Below are positions 35,603 to 45,913 of a stretch of 64,000 nt of DNA, in pieces; positions within the stretch are counted from its first letter, which is position 1; the number at the start of each line of letters is the position of its first letter. The stretch is from positions 96,825 through 160,824 of the forward strand of contig MU128910.1 in assembly GCA_014904985.1 (NCBI GenBank), written 5' to 3'. Source of the stretch: Hydnum rufescens UP504 (taxonomy: Eukaryota; Basidiomycota; Agaricomycetes; Cantharellales; Hydnaceae). A model generated the notes under the pieces. It worked only from the letters and a program-made list of their open reading frames with translations. It was not told the origin of the DNA and made no database searches. Both the position numbers and the translations under genes were made by a program.

Positions 35603-36545
35603 ATGGCTTCCAAAAGGTGTCTTTTTTACGTGTATGCGAAACAGGTAGGTGATTCCCATCGATCCTTGAGGACCACTCCACAATTCTTCCTTCTCCCTTT
35701 CCAGCGTACCGATAACTGGGAGGGGCGATACCTGATTCTGATTGTATTTGCCAACCGTGCCGCCGCAGGTGAATGGTGGAGGGCAGTCTATGATTCCGTC
35801 GCTTCTGGTTATGAGAAGTTCCCCGAAGTCAAGCGTGTCTCACCTCAATTCTACACCCATGATCCTGCCAGCGACGGCAATATCATGCATACCATCCATG
35901 ACCACAGATGCGCCCGTCAATTCGCGCATCGTGTTTTTTACTCGGCTTTACGACAACGTCGGTCGCCTATTCGATGCCATTCCTCCTCTCGACTACACTG
36001 ACCACATCAGTGGACGAGCGTAAGCTTCTAAAAATCTTCGGTTCAGTGTTGTACATTGACATCATCATTCCAGGTACTTCATTCGTTCCACTCTCCGACC
36101 CAACCAGTATTGGCATTATGATGGCAAGAACATCGTCATTTCGTCCACTCACCAAACCAAATTCACGGTGAGCGCTCAATCTACTCGTTATCCTCGGGCA
36201 GACATCGAAGGTCTGGTGATGATCCATGATGACCACGTCGTTATCAGTGTCAGGGACACGAAGATAACCGTGACGGGTACTTCGATTCCGTTCGCACATT
36301 TTGATGGCAGATTTTCGACAGGCGAAGGAGGTGAACTGATCCACACTGGGATGGATACGGAGATTCGTGGGCACTCGTATGGGTGCCTCTCGATACTATT
36401 ACTAAGATCAGGGCTGGTATTCCTATATGACTGCCTGGTCGCCATAACTCCATGTGCAGAATGTGGCGCCCGTGGCCTCTTGTCATCTTTCTCTCTTCAC
36501 AATATACAAGAATTTTCTCGAAATGTTACAGGAAGTTTGTGCTGA
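35603..36545 (+). CDS. hypothetical protein gene with a frameshift
   Basis: Exon 1 (35603-35644, MASKRCLFYVYAKQ) splices to 35705, giving RTDNWEGRYLILIVFANRAAAGEWWRAVYDSVASGYEKFPEVKRVSPQFY in separate blocks. Between about 35880 and 35905 the coding frame shifts by one base to VFFTRLYDNVGRLFDAIPPLDY. A GTAAGC intron (36019-36075 approx.) leads to YFIRSTLRPNQYWHYDGKNIVIS and DIEGLVMIHDDHVVISVRDT. No domain family was recognised. The intact reading on both sides of a single shift suggests a recent lesion or a sequencing error. The 3' end beyond about 36400 is uncertain. Confidence 0.45.
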
Positions 36546-37840
36546 AAATGTACGGAGAAGCACCCCTGTGGGGCAACTCCACTATGTCCTCCGTAAAGAA
36601 AGGCGGAGTTTGCAGGGCGTGTTTGAAATGCAAATGGAGGCGGAATGTAAGCTTCTCCAAGGATCTTGCAGTTGATTCGGAGATCGGATCAGCTCATATA
36701 ATCTGACAGATTCAGATTCAACCCATAGAGAGCAATTATTGTAAAGGAGGGACTCTTCCAAACTTTCCATTCCGGTGGCACCGATCCCCTGTGACTGTAC
36801 CCGCGAGGCAGGGGCATGCACTAATATCTAACAAGGCCCTAGAGCACCTAGATCATCAGGTCAATAGCCCCCTCCACACATCCCAACTACAACCTACTAT
36901 CCAGAAGTTTTATTACTAGGGAGAAAGGAAGCAGAAGACACCAAGAGTAGAAGTGGTAAATTTGGAAGTTTGGATTGGATACATATTGTAGGAAGATTCT
37001 GGCCAACCTCTATGTATAGAGGAGGACCCCTGCGAGCTCTACTGGCTCTTTGAGATGTGGTTCTCGAATTTTAGGCCAAAACACATGCGAAAGCTAGCGA
37101 GTCTGTATCCGTTGCTCGTCGGTCAAAACCCATTGTCTCTACTGGCATGGTTGTGTGAGAGATTGCGAAGCAATTGCTTCGCCGATCTCGGTGCGTAACA
37201 GCGGCAGATATGACTGCGCGGGTGGGTGGGATTATCTGCTGCTCTCATGACTAAGCCAGTAAACAAAGTGATGAAAACAAAATGAAGGGTGGGGGGGTTG
37301 GGAAAGAAAGGTGCCTAGTCTCCCCTCCCAGACAGGGCAATGTCACAGCCGACGAGGACGATGCGAATGATGGCTGGAAGCAAACCGGCCTTTGCCGACT
37401 CGGCACTCCTCCATTTGCTAGCCCCTCCTCGTCGTGCCTTTGGAGTAAGAGGAATATACCTAGGTTCTTCCGCTTACGGATGGGTTACCTATAATGGCTT
37501 GGAGGTTTTTTTTGAGGCTCCCAGGTCCACTTGTTCCCAGAGAAATGCTTCACATTGATCACTGTCATTGCATTTTTGGGTCTACTGCGTTCCCATTGAG
37601 ATCCCGAACATGTGTCCAGTCACGTGATGAAACCGCTGGTGCAGGCAACTTCAATCACCATATCTCCTTATTCTCATTGGCAACGAACTTCGGATTGTGT
37701 ATTTGGCACGAACACCCCCCGGTACCTGGAAAGGCGCCGGAGTAATAGCCCCAGGGAACTGGGAACATCGAATCAGTGCGCCTCCATTCATCCCATCCTG
37801 ATTCGGCTTGGTCTGCTCTCAAAGAGTTCTCGTCGAGAGA
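36546..37840. other. region without a recognisable gene
   Basis: Short frames only, none with recognisable motifs. From about 37790 the sequence is homologous to the upstream flank of the dead QxW gene copy (34190-34330). Confidence 0.35.
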
Positions 37841-38040
37841 GAGAGAAGCCACTGAGGATAGCAGGGTGGGTAGGTTTGAACCGAACATACAATATTGAAA
37901 TGTGGATCTGTGGCTTCCTCAATATAATGAAAAAACTACAAGATGCACTTTCACAGCGACCTAGTGACTCTGCCTTGGAATCCAACATGGCCCAAAATGA
38001 GGCGGGGACAATTGCTGGGTCAACACCGCCTCAATGTCAC

Positions 38041-38047
38041 TATAAAA
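38041..38047 (+). promoter_or_regulatory. TATA box of the QxW protein gene
   Basis: TATAAAA lies 44 bp before the start codon, inside a stretch conserved in the upstream region of the dead paralogue, where the matching position has degenerated (ACTATGAATCCCTC). Confidence 0.5.
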
Positions 38048-38090
38048 CCCTCTTGTGCTCTATGTTCGCCTCCTCACGCTTTCACCTGCA

Positions 38091-38705
38091 ATGGCCGCAT
38101 TCTTTGCTATTATCAACAGTGTACCTGATCCTGCCACCGGTATCGGCCTTGCGGTTCAATTCAATCCTGACCCTCTCATCGGTGCGCCTTTGACCGTGGC
38201 TCCCTACGATGCGGGTAATCTTGCCCAGCGCGTAAGCAGTGTTCTACTATGTGGTGTTACTCCTGCACACTTACCGTTTCATTGTAGTGGCTGCTCAACC
38301 CGGCTGTGCCTTTTCCAGCAGTCACCACTGTAGTTCCCCAGCTTGCCGCTGGTGATCAAGCAATTGCGCTTGGCGCCCTCGTTGCTGCAGCTGTTGCGGA
38401 TGTCCCATTCTTCTGGACATTCAATGGCCCTGGACCCCTCCCTGGCGTTACGTATGTTCTCTTTTGCATTTATTGGCTCCAGAACAAAACAAAATGAATG
38501 TTCCATTTGCTTAACATTTCAGTATTCAAGAGCCCGATCCTGAGGCGAGGGTCTGGGGTCTTGTAGCGCCGGCCCCGGGCGTGCCAGTGAGCTTCACGGA
38601 CTTGCTTGTGTTTCCTCCGCTAAGTGTCTGCTTCCACAGGTGGATCTTGCACCCGAAGCCGGAGATCAGTTGCAGAGGTGGATTCTGCTGCCTGCGCCGC
38701 CATAA
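38091..38705 (+). CDS. small QxW-motif protein, beta-trefoil-like
   Basis: Four exons (38091-38231, 38288-38451, 38523-38586, 38640-38705) splice in frame to 144 residues: MAAFFAIINSVPDPATG, then GLAVQF, GAPLTVAPYDAGNLAQRW, a hydrophobic middle with FFWTFNGPGPLPG, ARVWGLVAPAPG, and DQLQRWILLPAPP at the end. The repeated QRW and the pattern of short beta strands fit a ricin-B-like or mycocypin-like beta-trefoil, a fold used in fungi for small lectins and protease inhibitors. There is no signal peptide, so it is probably cytosolic, like many fungal defence lectins. The fold is inferred from motifs only. The dead paralogue upstream shows a small family. Confidence 0.6.
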
Positions 38706-39039
38706 GGGCACTCTATATGTAGTGGGTAGCGGCGAAATGCCTGCTCGAAATCTCAGTCTGGTATCAATGTACAAATATCGGTGTTGTGATGTTTGATATC
38801 CCTTTGGAATGCCATCCACCAAGAAATCTGGATTTGATGATGTGAGGGACTAGCCACTGATATTGTGATGGACAACAGGGGTATGGTGACGTTGGGCAAT
38901 ATGAAATAGAACAATTTTGAATCATTACCACCAGGCCCCTCGCATACTCTTAGCCTTGCAGTTACAATGACGATGCTTTCAAGGCCACTATTGATTAGTG
39001 CCTTTTTGCACCACTGTCTCCCTTGTCCTTCCCAACGCT
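38706..39039. other. sequence left of the hAT element
   Basis: No recognisable gene. The sequence runs up to the 8-bp target duplication of the hAT element. Confidence 0.4.
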
Positions 39040-39047
39040 TCACCGAA

Positions 39048-39971
39048 CAGTGTTGTCAATGACCGGTCAATGGCATTGACCCCCAGTGGGTCAATGGGTC
39101 AGTCAATGGACGGTCAATAGAATGTGAGGGGGTCAAAGGGTCAATGTATATAATTAGCTTAGAATTGGCCTCCAGCGAGCAGTCAACACCAGGCTAATAT
39201 TCAAACTCCGCGCCTTATGGGTATTCTCCACTCCAAAATTCGCAACTGTCTTGGCTACAGCAAAGTCCACGATACCGCAACTCTGTGTATGGAGATGCGG
39301 TGTGAGCATGCTGACAGCGGGTTACTTGCACCATGCCGAAAGCACAATTTCGAAGGTGGCCCTGGCACTCTTCCCCCTCCTTCGACATCCCTTTCCAATC
39401 ATTCCAATGATTTCCATACCAATAATCCGGAACAAACGCAACTTGCTGCCGATGTGTAAGATGCAACACATGATCAAGAGGATGTGGAAGTTCTGTTCAT
39501 AATACGATTAGGAATATGGTAACACTGCCGCAGAGGATGATAATGACGAGTCAAATGATGATGATGACGATGGTGATACAGCCCAACCTGATGAGTATTT
39601 AACTCGTCTGCGACATGTTATCCTTTATTTTGGGACGAAGGTCCCGGTTACGCTCTTGGAACTCTTTGATTTTGAGGCCGAAGGAGTTGATGGCCACGAT
39701 TTCAGGATCTTCAGTGAAGGTGGTAAGCATAACTTAGCCAAGGAGATGGAGATTTACAAGCGCTTGGACATGCAAGCTCAAGAAGAGGTTGATTCGGTGG
39801 TGGGGAGTGTCCACCAGCCAGTAGAGCTATAATGGCACATGCGTATCTAACTGTACATACTCATTTGGGCTATTGACCCCCGGTCTATGGGGGTCAATGG
39901 ATGGTCAATAGAAAACCTATTGACCCCAAAAATCACTAACCGGGTCATTGACCCAGTCAATGACAACACTG
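39048..39971 (+). mobile_element. hAT-type element with TIRs and 8-bp TSD
   Basis: The left end CAGTGTTGTCAATGACCGG and the right end (…GTCAATGACAACACTG) are inverted copies over the first 16 or so bases with imperfect continuation. Both sides are flanked by the same 8 bp, TCACCGAA (39040-39047 and 39972-39979). An 8-bp duplication is diagnostic of the hAT superfamily. Subterminal regions are packed with GGTCAATG / CATTGACC repeats in both orientations, typical transposase-binding clusters. The 924 bp contain no full transposase. An interior stretch (39560-39830) is open and reads DEYLTRLRHVILYFGTKVPV and LAKEMEIYKRLDMQAQEEVDS, of unknown origin. The element is therefore non-autonomous. Confidence 0.85.
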
Positions 39972-39979
39972 TCACCGAA

Positions 39980-40250
39980 AAGTGGCACATCCAATGTTTA
40001 CCCTCTCTCAGTGCTGTCTTCCGACCATGCTAAAAGTGATGAGAGAGGGTCCCCAGATGAGGCCCCAGACACTCCCAAGTACGATATATATTGGGATTAC
40101 AAGAATTCCCCATCTCTTGATTCTATCAAAGAGTGTCTTACTGGGAGAAGAGTTTACATGTATTTACATCGAGGTGATGAGAGGAATGAACCAATCTCTG
40201 AAAGCTACCAATCGCAGGCAATTGGAACTGTCACAAAAGTGTCAGAGGAC
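39980..40250 (+). pseudogene. fragment of an unknown gene between hAT element and copia LTR
   Basis: An open frame reads VYPLSVLSSDHAKSDERGSP, DTPKYDIYWDYKNSPSLDSI and GDERNEPISESYQ before running into the LTR at 40251. Part of it is also present inverted near 32220-32310. Both ends are interrupted by mobile elements. Family unknown. Confidence 0.35.
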
Positions 40251-40523
40251 TGGATAATAGAACTCAGTCTCATATTAGAGGACTATTATTATTGTAGATA
40301 GTACCTGGATAATAGAACTATATACAATATGTAAGAAGTCTGAAAGGAGTGGAATAGCAGTACTTCTCAGCTTACCTCAGTCTTGTATTAGAGGACTGAG
40401 GAAAGCCTTTGGGTGTATCCGATAATCTATACAGGTAGATGAGCAATGGGATATAAAAGGAAGGTGTTTCATAAAAGGAAAAATGGCCTAGAAAGGCAAT
40501 CGGCTTAGCCTTGATCTCCAACA
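40251..40523 (-). repeat. 3' LTR of the truncated copia element
   Basis: On the minus strand it starts TGTTGGAGATCAAGGC, directly overlapping the end of the RNase H frame, and ends TTCTATTATCCA, giving TG...CA ends and 273 bp. Internal short repeats of CTGGATAATAGAACT are visible at both 40250 and 40305. No matching 5' LTR is in the window, because the element is truncated at 43595. Confidence 0.6.
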
Positions 40524-43500
40524 CGCCCACTCAAGGGTGTCTGGATGCCATTCAATCCCATTAATTCAGTGAGCACATGAAATTGGTCCTTCAGAAGCAC
40601 CTTTGTAAGGATATCAGCAAGTTGCTTGTCCATCGGAACATACTCGAGTGAGATTGTGCGGTCTTCGAGTTTCTCCCGCACAAAATGATGTCCCACTTCT
40701 AAGTGCTTTGTCCAGTCTGAGAATTTCTCATTGCGTGCAAGAGCTATTGCAGATTGATTATCAACATAAATAATGGTAGGTTCTTGTAGCGGAAAATCGA
40801 GGTCGCTCAGTAAGTGTTGGTACCATAGCGCATCTCGGGTTCTGTGTGTCACAGCCACATACTCTCCCTCGGTGCTGGAGAGTATGACACTAGTCTGCTT
40901 CCGTGAGCTCCAACCCACTGGTGCACCACAGAGGATCCAAATAATGCCGGTAATGGATCGTCGGTCCACAGGATCACCAGCCCAGTCTGAATCTGTGAAG
41001 CCATGCAGAGTACTCAGGTCTTTGCCATCAAAGGTGAGAGTCGAGTCCTTTGTCTTGACCAGGTACCGGTAAACTCACTTTAGAGCACTAAGGTGGTCAG
41101 TGCCAGGGGTCGCTGCATGTTGGCTGAGGTACCCAACGGCAAATGCGAGGTCAGGGCAGGTTCCAGTCATTGCGTACATGATGGAACCGAGCATAGATTG
41201 GTAAAGCTGAGTGTCAACCGTCGGATTTTCCAATTTTTCGAGTTTAAGTTTTGTGGCCATAGGAGTGGCAGCCGGGCGAGCCTCAAGCATATTGAATCGC
41301 TCAAGAATGTTGCAGATATAAAGATCCTGCAAGATAGTGATAGTCCACTGAGTATGATCATGTACTATCTTAATCCCAGTATACCAGTGGAGATCACCCA
41401 TATAGTGCATGTCAAAGGTGCCGAGGAGCTGATCCTTCTGGTGGTAAGTGAGTGTTTTGATGTTGCGAGTAAGACATCATCAACATGGGCACCAAGAATG
41501 GATGTCCTGTGTTTATTTTGTTGAGTGAAGATGGCATAATCAGCATTGGTTCTAATCCAGCCGATTTTGGAGAATACTGATCTCATTTCCAAATACCATT
41601 CACGTGCCGCCTGCTTAAGCCCATAGAGGCTTCAGCGCAGTACCCAAACCATCCCAGATTTAGGAGGAGTAAAGCCAGGGGGCGGCTCCATGTAAATGAG
41701 TTGTTTCAAAATAGGATTGAGAAATGCTGATTTGACATCAAAATGAATGAGTTCGAGATCGAATTTCGCAGCAAGTGCGAGGATGATTAAGAATGTTTGT
41801 TTTCGGATTGTAGGGGCATAGGTCTCAAAGAAGTCCACTCTGGGGACCTCAGTATATCCTTTTGCAACAACCCAAGCGTGGAACTTCTCGATTTCTCTGC
41901 TAGATGTCCGTTTGACTTTGAATACCCAGCGACTGCTGACTACCTGATGTTCTGGAGGCGGTCTTTCAATCCAGTCAAAAGTCCCTGTCTTTTTTAGAGC
42001 TTCCATCTCGTACATGCATGCTTCAAGCCATTGGGGAGCTTTGGGTGAAGCCATAGCCTCTCGGTATGTTGAAGGTTCATGCAGCATTGCAAGGTTTGCG
42101 TGCTCATCGCCCACTGAATTGGCATCTGGAGTTTCAGGTGCTGCAGGTGGTTTAGGACGGGTATATGAGGTGAGTGTCAGTTTCAGATTTTCGTCATCAC
42201 GTATTGGTTTAACAATCATTCTGCCTGAACGTCGGGGAACAGGTGAATTGGGTAACGGTTGGATATCGGGTGCTTTTCCTTGCAGCTGTGGTCGCAAGTC
42301 TGTAGGAATGGAGGGTTTAATCGGTGTGTCAGGGTTTTCCTTTGCACTCGTAGGATTCTGATTTCCCTCTTGCCTGTCGGTTTCTTCTTGCTCTTGCCGA
42401 TCAATCTCCCCCCTCTCAACTGTGGATCCGACTTCAATCTCAACATGTTCTGTTGTACCCGTACCCTCATCAAAGATAACGTCACGTGACTCATAGAAAT
42501 GTTTGGATTTCGGGTCATGTACACGGTATGCCTTCTTGGTATGCGAGTATCCAAGATAGATGCAGTCCATGCTCTGGGCTCCAAGTTTGTCACGGTATTT
42601 GGCTGGCACTTGAACATAGGCTTTACAGCCAAATATATGGAGTAGCGATAGGTTTGGTTTCACACCAAAGTACGCCTCGTATGGGGTGATATTCCCAGGC
42701 AATGCTCTGGATGGGGTAATATTATGAATATGAACTGAGTGTTCAACAACATACCCCCAGGGGAATTTCGGGAGACCTGAGCCATGAACCATAGACTGGG
42801 CATGTCCCATGAGGTATCCATTTGTGCGTTCGGCTACACCATTCTCCACAGGGGTATTGGGGTTCATATACTCATGTTTCTGCCCCTTCTCCTTGAGGTA
42901 GGCAGTGAATTCTCGTGAGTCATATTCCCCTCCGCCATCGGTTTGCAGTGTTTTAACTTGTGTACCGGTTTCGTTCTCAGCACGTGCGACAAAGGATTTA
43001 TATTCCAAAAGTGTGTCACTCTTGTTCTTTATGAGTGCAACACTAGTATAATGGGTTTTGTCGTCAATGAATAGGACATAGTATTGCTCTTTTGATGGTG
43101 TAGCAATTGGTGCTGGCCCCCAGACATCGGAAAATACACGACCAAGTACAGTATCAGCACGTGTCGATGTCTCTTTTGGAATTGGGGTCCACACATGCTT
43201 CCCTTCAACACATGGCTTGCAAATGGAAGAGGGCTCCTTCGATCCGGGTAAGACATTCATGCCTTTGACAAGGTCCTCATTTACCATGTCACGGATTGAG
43301 TCATAATTTGTGTGGCCCAGTTGCCGATGCCAAGTCTCAATAGAGGTGCGTGAAGAGGTTGAACCAATGGCAAGTATGTGCTTGCCAGGGGGAGTGACGG
43401 TGACACATGCCTGTTCCTCTGTGTGGATAGAGACTCGCAAGGTATACAGGTTGCCATCAATAGGAGCGTGTCCGACGACCTTGTTTTTAGAATTAAGGAT

Positions 43501-43595
43501 GGTGCATTCGTCTATGCCAAATTGGGTAAAGTAGCCAGAGCACAAGAGCTGTCACACCGAGAGTAGATTGCCATTTAGATTAGGCACATGTAGCA
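40505..43595 (-). pseudogene. Ty1/copia pol remnant, 5'-truncated
   Basis: The minus-strand reading gives, in copia order, a GAG-pre-integrase zinc region (WHRQLGHTNYDSI...CKPCVEGK), integrase (FSDVWGPAPI; QTDGGGEYDS; NTPVENGVAERTNGYL), a linker, reverse transcriptase (WLEACMYEMEAL; FHAWVVAKGYTEVP; YMEPPPGF; HVDDVLLA) and RNase H (WILCGAPVGWSSRKQTSV; YVDNQSAIALARNEK; DKQLADILTK). The frame is broken by TGA after VWVLR (about 41632), a one-base shift near 41390, TGA in SALK*VYRYL (about 41072) and TGA just before CSGYFTQ (about 43546). The three stops can be explained as CGA to TGA. gag and the protease are missing; the sequence ends abruptly against the GGCTGGTCAGTCA element end. Confidence 0.92.
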
Positions 43596-43918
43596 GGCTG
43601 GTCAGTCATACAGGGGACCTAAGATAGGTACCACTTTTGGGGCAGAGAATGGTACCTAATAGGTCTCCTAGGGCCTTCGGCCGAATTCGGTCAAAAATCA
43701 TTCATTTCAATTCACTAGCTCACAGCCATTCTGGGCTATTTTGGGCATTTTTGGGCATTTTTCAGGCAGTTTCAGGCATTTCAGTATGCTCTATTGAAGT
43801 CTCTTCCTCAACTCTTCAGGCGAGACCTGACTGAAATTTGCCCAAATGAGGACTTGGACAAATCAACTAGCTAATATCTACAAGGCTTCCCTAGGTGAGG
43901 GGGAGGGCAGAAACCACA

Positions 43919-45347
43919 AGTTGAGGAGAAGCAAGGGCAAGGACACTTGAGGCCTGAAGTCCTCAAACCCATCCAATCCCCCTGAAGATAATATTGGAAG
44001 AGATCCCAAACTGAGGGATTTCTATCAAGCCCAGTAGCCCCCCATAGTACACTGCTTCCATCAAACAGTGTGTGAATGACAAGGCAGATGAATGCCTTAA
44101 AGCCCCAACACTAGAAATGCTCCTGTGCCTTGAGTTGTTATCAGATCGTCCTGAATGTACTGGCATTGGAATGCCACGATAAAGGCCTTTCTTCCAAGCC
44201 CATATATGAGGAGAGGCATGTAGATTACATGACAAAGTGAGGGTAGGAATGAAATATCAGCTCCAAAGTGCATTGGGAGCTCCTGAAGGTGCAATTCGCC
44301 ACGGATCAGCTCGCCAATGGTACCATTGGAAAGCCCTAAATCACAGCTTTCGATCAAGCACAATATCGTATGTTTTGGTGGGGATTTGGCGACGAAGAGG
44401 CAGGAGGAGTACAGAGGTGATGAGGAGATCACCACTCATCTCACTCCTGAGCATGTAGTTCACCTCCAATCGTCTCACAAATGGGATCAATGGAAAGCTG
44501 TGATTCACAGCTCCATGTCAAGCCTATTATGAAGATGATTGGAAACGAACTCATGGAGATATGGGGGAAAAGGTGGGAAACAGGGCCATAGGAAAGATGA
44601 AGCCACTGTGCCCCCAATACCCCACCAAAATGCGCGATATAGGGCTTGTTTGAAAGCAGTTGATTCAGGGCTTTCCATTGGGCATACGAACGCAACGAAT
44701 ACGACAATTGTGCTACTCCCTGAAACCACACAGAGGTGATAATAGGGACATGGCGACGATTAAGGACCCTGGTATGCCACCCTCCAGAAACCTCACAGAG
44801 GTGGTTTCTGGGTGTTGCAGTGGTCCATCCCCCCTCTTGTGCTACTCCCTGAAGCCACACAGAGGTGGAAACAACAGGGGAATGGCGACAGCTAAGGACT
44901 CTAGTATGCCACCCTCCAGAAACCTCACAGAGGTGGTTTCTGGGTGTTGCAGTGGTCCATCCCCCCCCCCTCTCCCCTAAAAATAAAGTTCTAATGCACC
45001 TATCACACCAAAACCACACAGAGGTGGCTTATGGCAGTGATAGGAATTGACACCCAGAGGGGTGTCCCCAGACCTCCTGTTGATCAGGATGGAATGTGCT
45101 CAAGTCACTGTCCACTCAGAGGTGGACAGTGACCTTGTGCAATGTTTCCTAAGGCAGCAGCTATGGGGATTGATGCCAGATCAGTAAAAATCAAAAGATA
45201 GTGCAAAAGAGCTGCACTAGGCAGCTCTTTTGGCACCAATGCATATACTAGGTAGCATATACTCACCTTACTTCCACAGCCCAGGTGTTCTAGGGTGTGG
45301 TGTTGAGTTGGGGAATAAGGGTGGTGGTGAGTTGCGAGGAAAGGGCA
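43919..45347 (+). repeat. foldback arm, left
   Basis: About 1.4 kb matching in inverted orientation 45351-45628 plus 50394-51562. Wherever compared (for example 44237-44458 against 51234-51013) translations of the two arms are identical. Within the arm, 44717-44835 and 44840-44968 are a tandem repeat of about 120 bp containing CACAGAGGTGG motifs. Confidence 0.85.
45161..45266 (-). other. hairpin intron-like segment in left foldback arm
   Basis: On the minus strand TAAG|GTGAGT starts a 106-bp segment ending CCCCATAG. It contains the hairpin TGCCAAAAGAGCTGCC / GTGCAGCTCTTTTGCAC and TTTACTGAT as possible branch point. It has the same architecture as the units of the right-hand arrays. Confidence 0.55.
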
Positions 45348-45350
45348 CAG

Positions 45351-45628
45351 CCACTGTGCCTTTCCTTGCAACTCACCACCACCCTTATTCCCCAACTCAA
45401 CACCACACCCTAGAACACCTGGGCTGTGGAAGTAAGGTGAGTATATGCTACCTAGTATATACATTGGTGCCAAAAGAGCTGCCTAGTGCAGCTCTTTTGC
45501 ACTATCTTTTGATTTTTACTGATCTGGCATCAATCCCCATAGCTGCTGCCTTAGGAAATGTTGCACAAGGTCACTGTCCACCTCTGAGTGGACAGTGACT
45601 TGAGCACATTCCATCCTGATCAACAGGA
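45351..45628 (-). repeat. foldback arm, right, inner part
   Basis: Inverted copy of 45070-45347; its outer continuation is displaced to 50394 by the copia insertion. Confidence 0.85.
45437..45542 (+). other. hairpin intron-like segment in right foldback arm
   Basis: Mirror of 45161-45266: AAG|GTGAGT to CCCCATAG, 106 bp, with the same hairpin and TTTACTGAT. Confidence 0.55.
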
Positions 45629-45865
45629 TGTTGAGACATGACACTGCCACGTTCCAATCCGGTACATGCCAGATCGAGTCCACGGGACTTCCCTCAGTTG
45701 TCCTCCCTAATACAGGACTGATGCTGAGGTAAAGTCCCATCAATAACCCTATATAGACGGATTACTCATGTATCCATCATGTAAAGTTCTTGCCCCATTA
45801 GGTAGATACATATTACAGAGTTGTCCTCCCTAATATGGGACTGACACTGAGTTCTCGCCCCATTA
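45629..45865 (+). repeat. copia 5' LTR
   Basis: 237 bp, TGTTGAG...CCCCATTA. It contains TATATAGAC (about 45750) as a possible TATA region and internal duplications of GTTGTCCTCCCTAATA. It differs from the 3' LTR at about ten sites. Confidence 0.92.
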
Positions 45866-45880
45866 GGTTATGGGCCCATG
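45866..45880 (+). promoter_or_regulatory. primer binding site, initiator-tRNA-Met half type
   Basis: GGTTATGGGCCCATG directly follows the 5' LTR. Drosophila copia and some fungal copia elements prime with a half initiator tRNA-Met and carry a GGTTATGGGCCC-like site at this position, so a half-tRNA primer is likely here. The match to this fungus's tRNA was not checked. Confidence 0.55.
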
Positions 45881-45913
45881 AAAGTGGCATAAACTCAACT
45901 CTCGTGCAACACT

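Noticed and set aside
42014..42689. Plus-strand frames opposite the truncated copia pol
   Set aside because: They are shadows of the minus-strand integrase/RT reading, which matches copia throughout.
44237..44980. Several 60-110 codon frames in the foldback arms, present in both arms
   Set aside because: Their duplication follows from the inverted repeat; there is no domain, and frames overlap on both strands, so coding is not supported.
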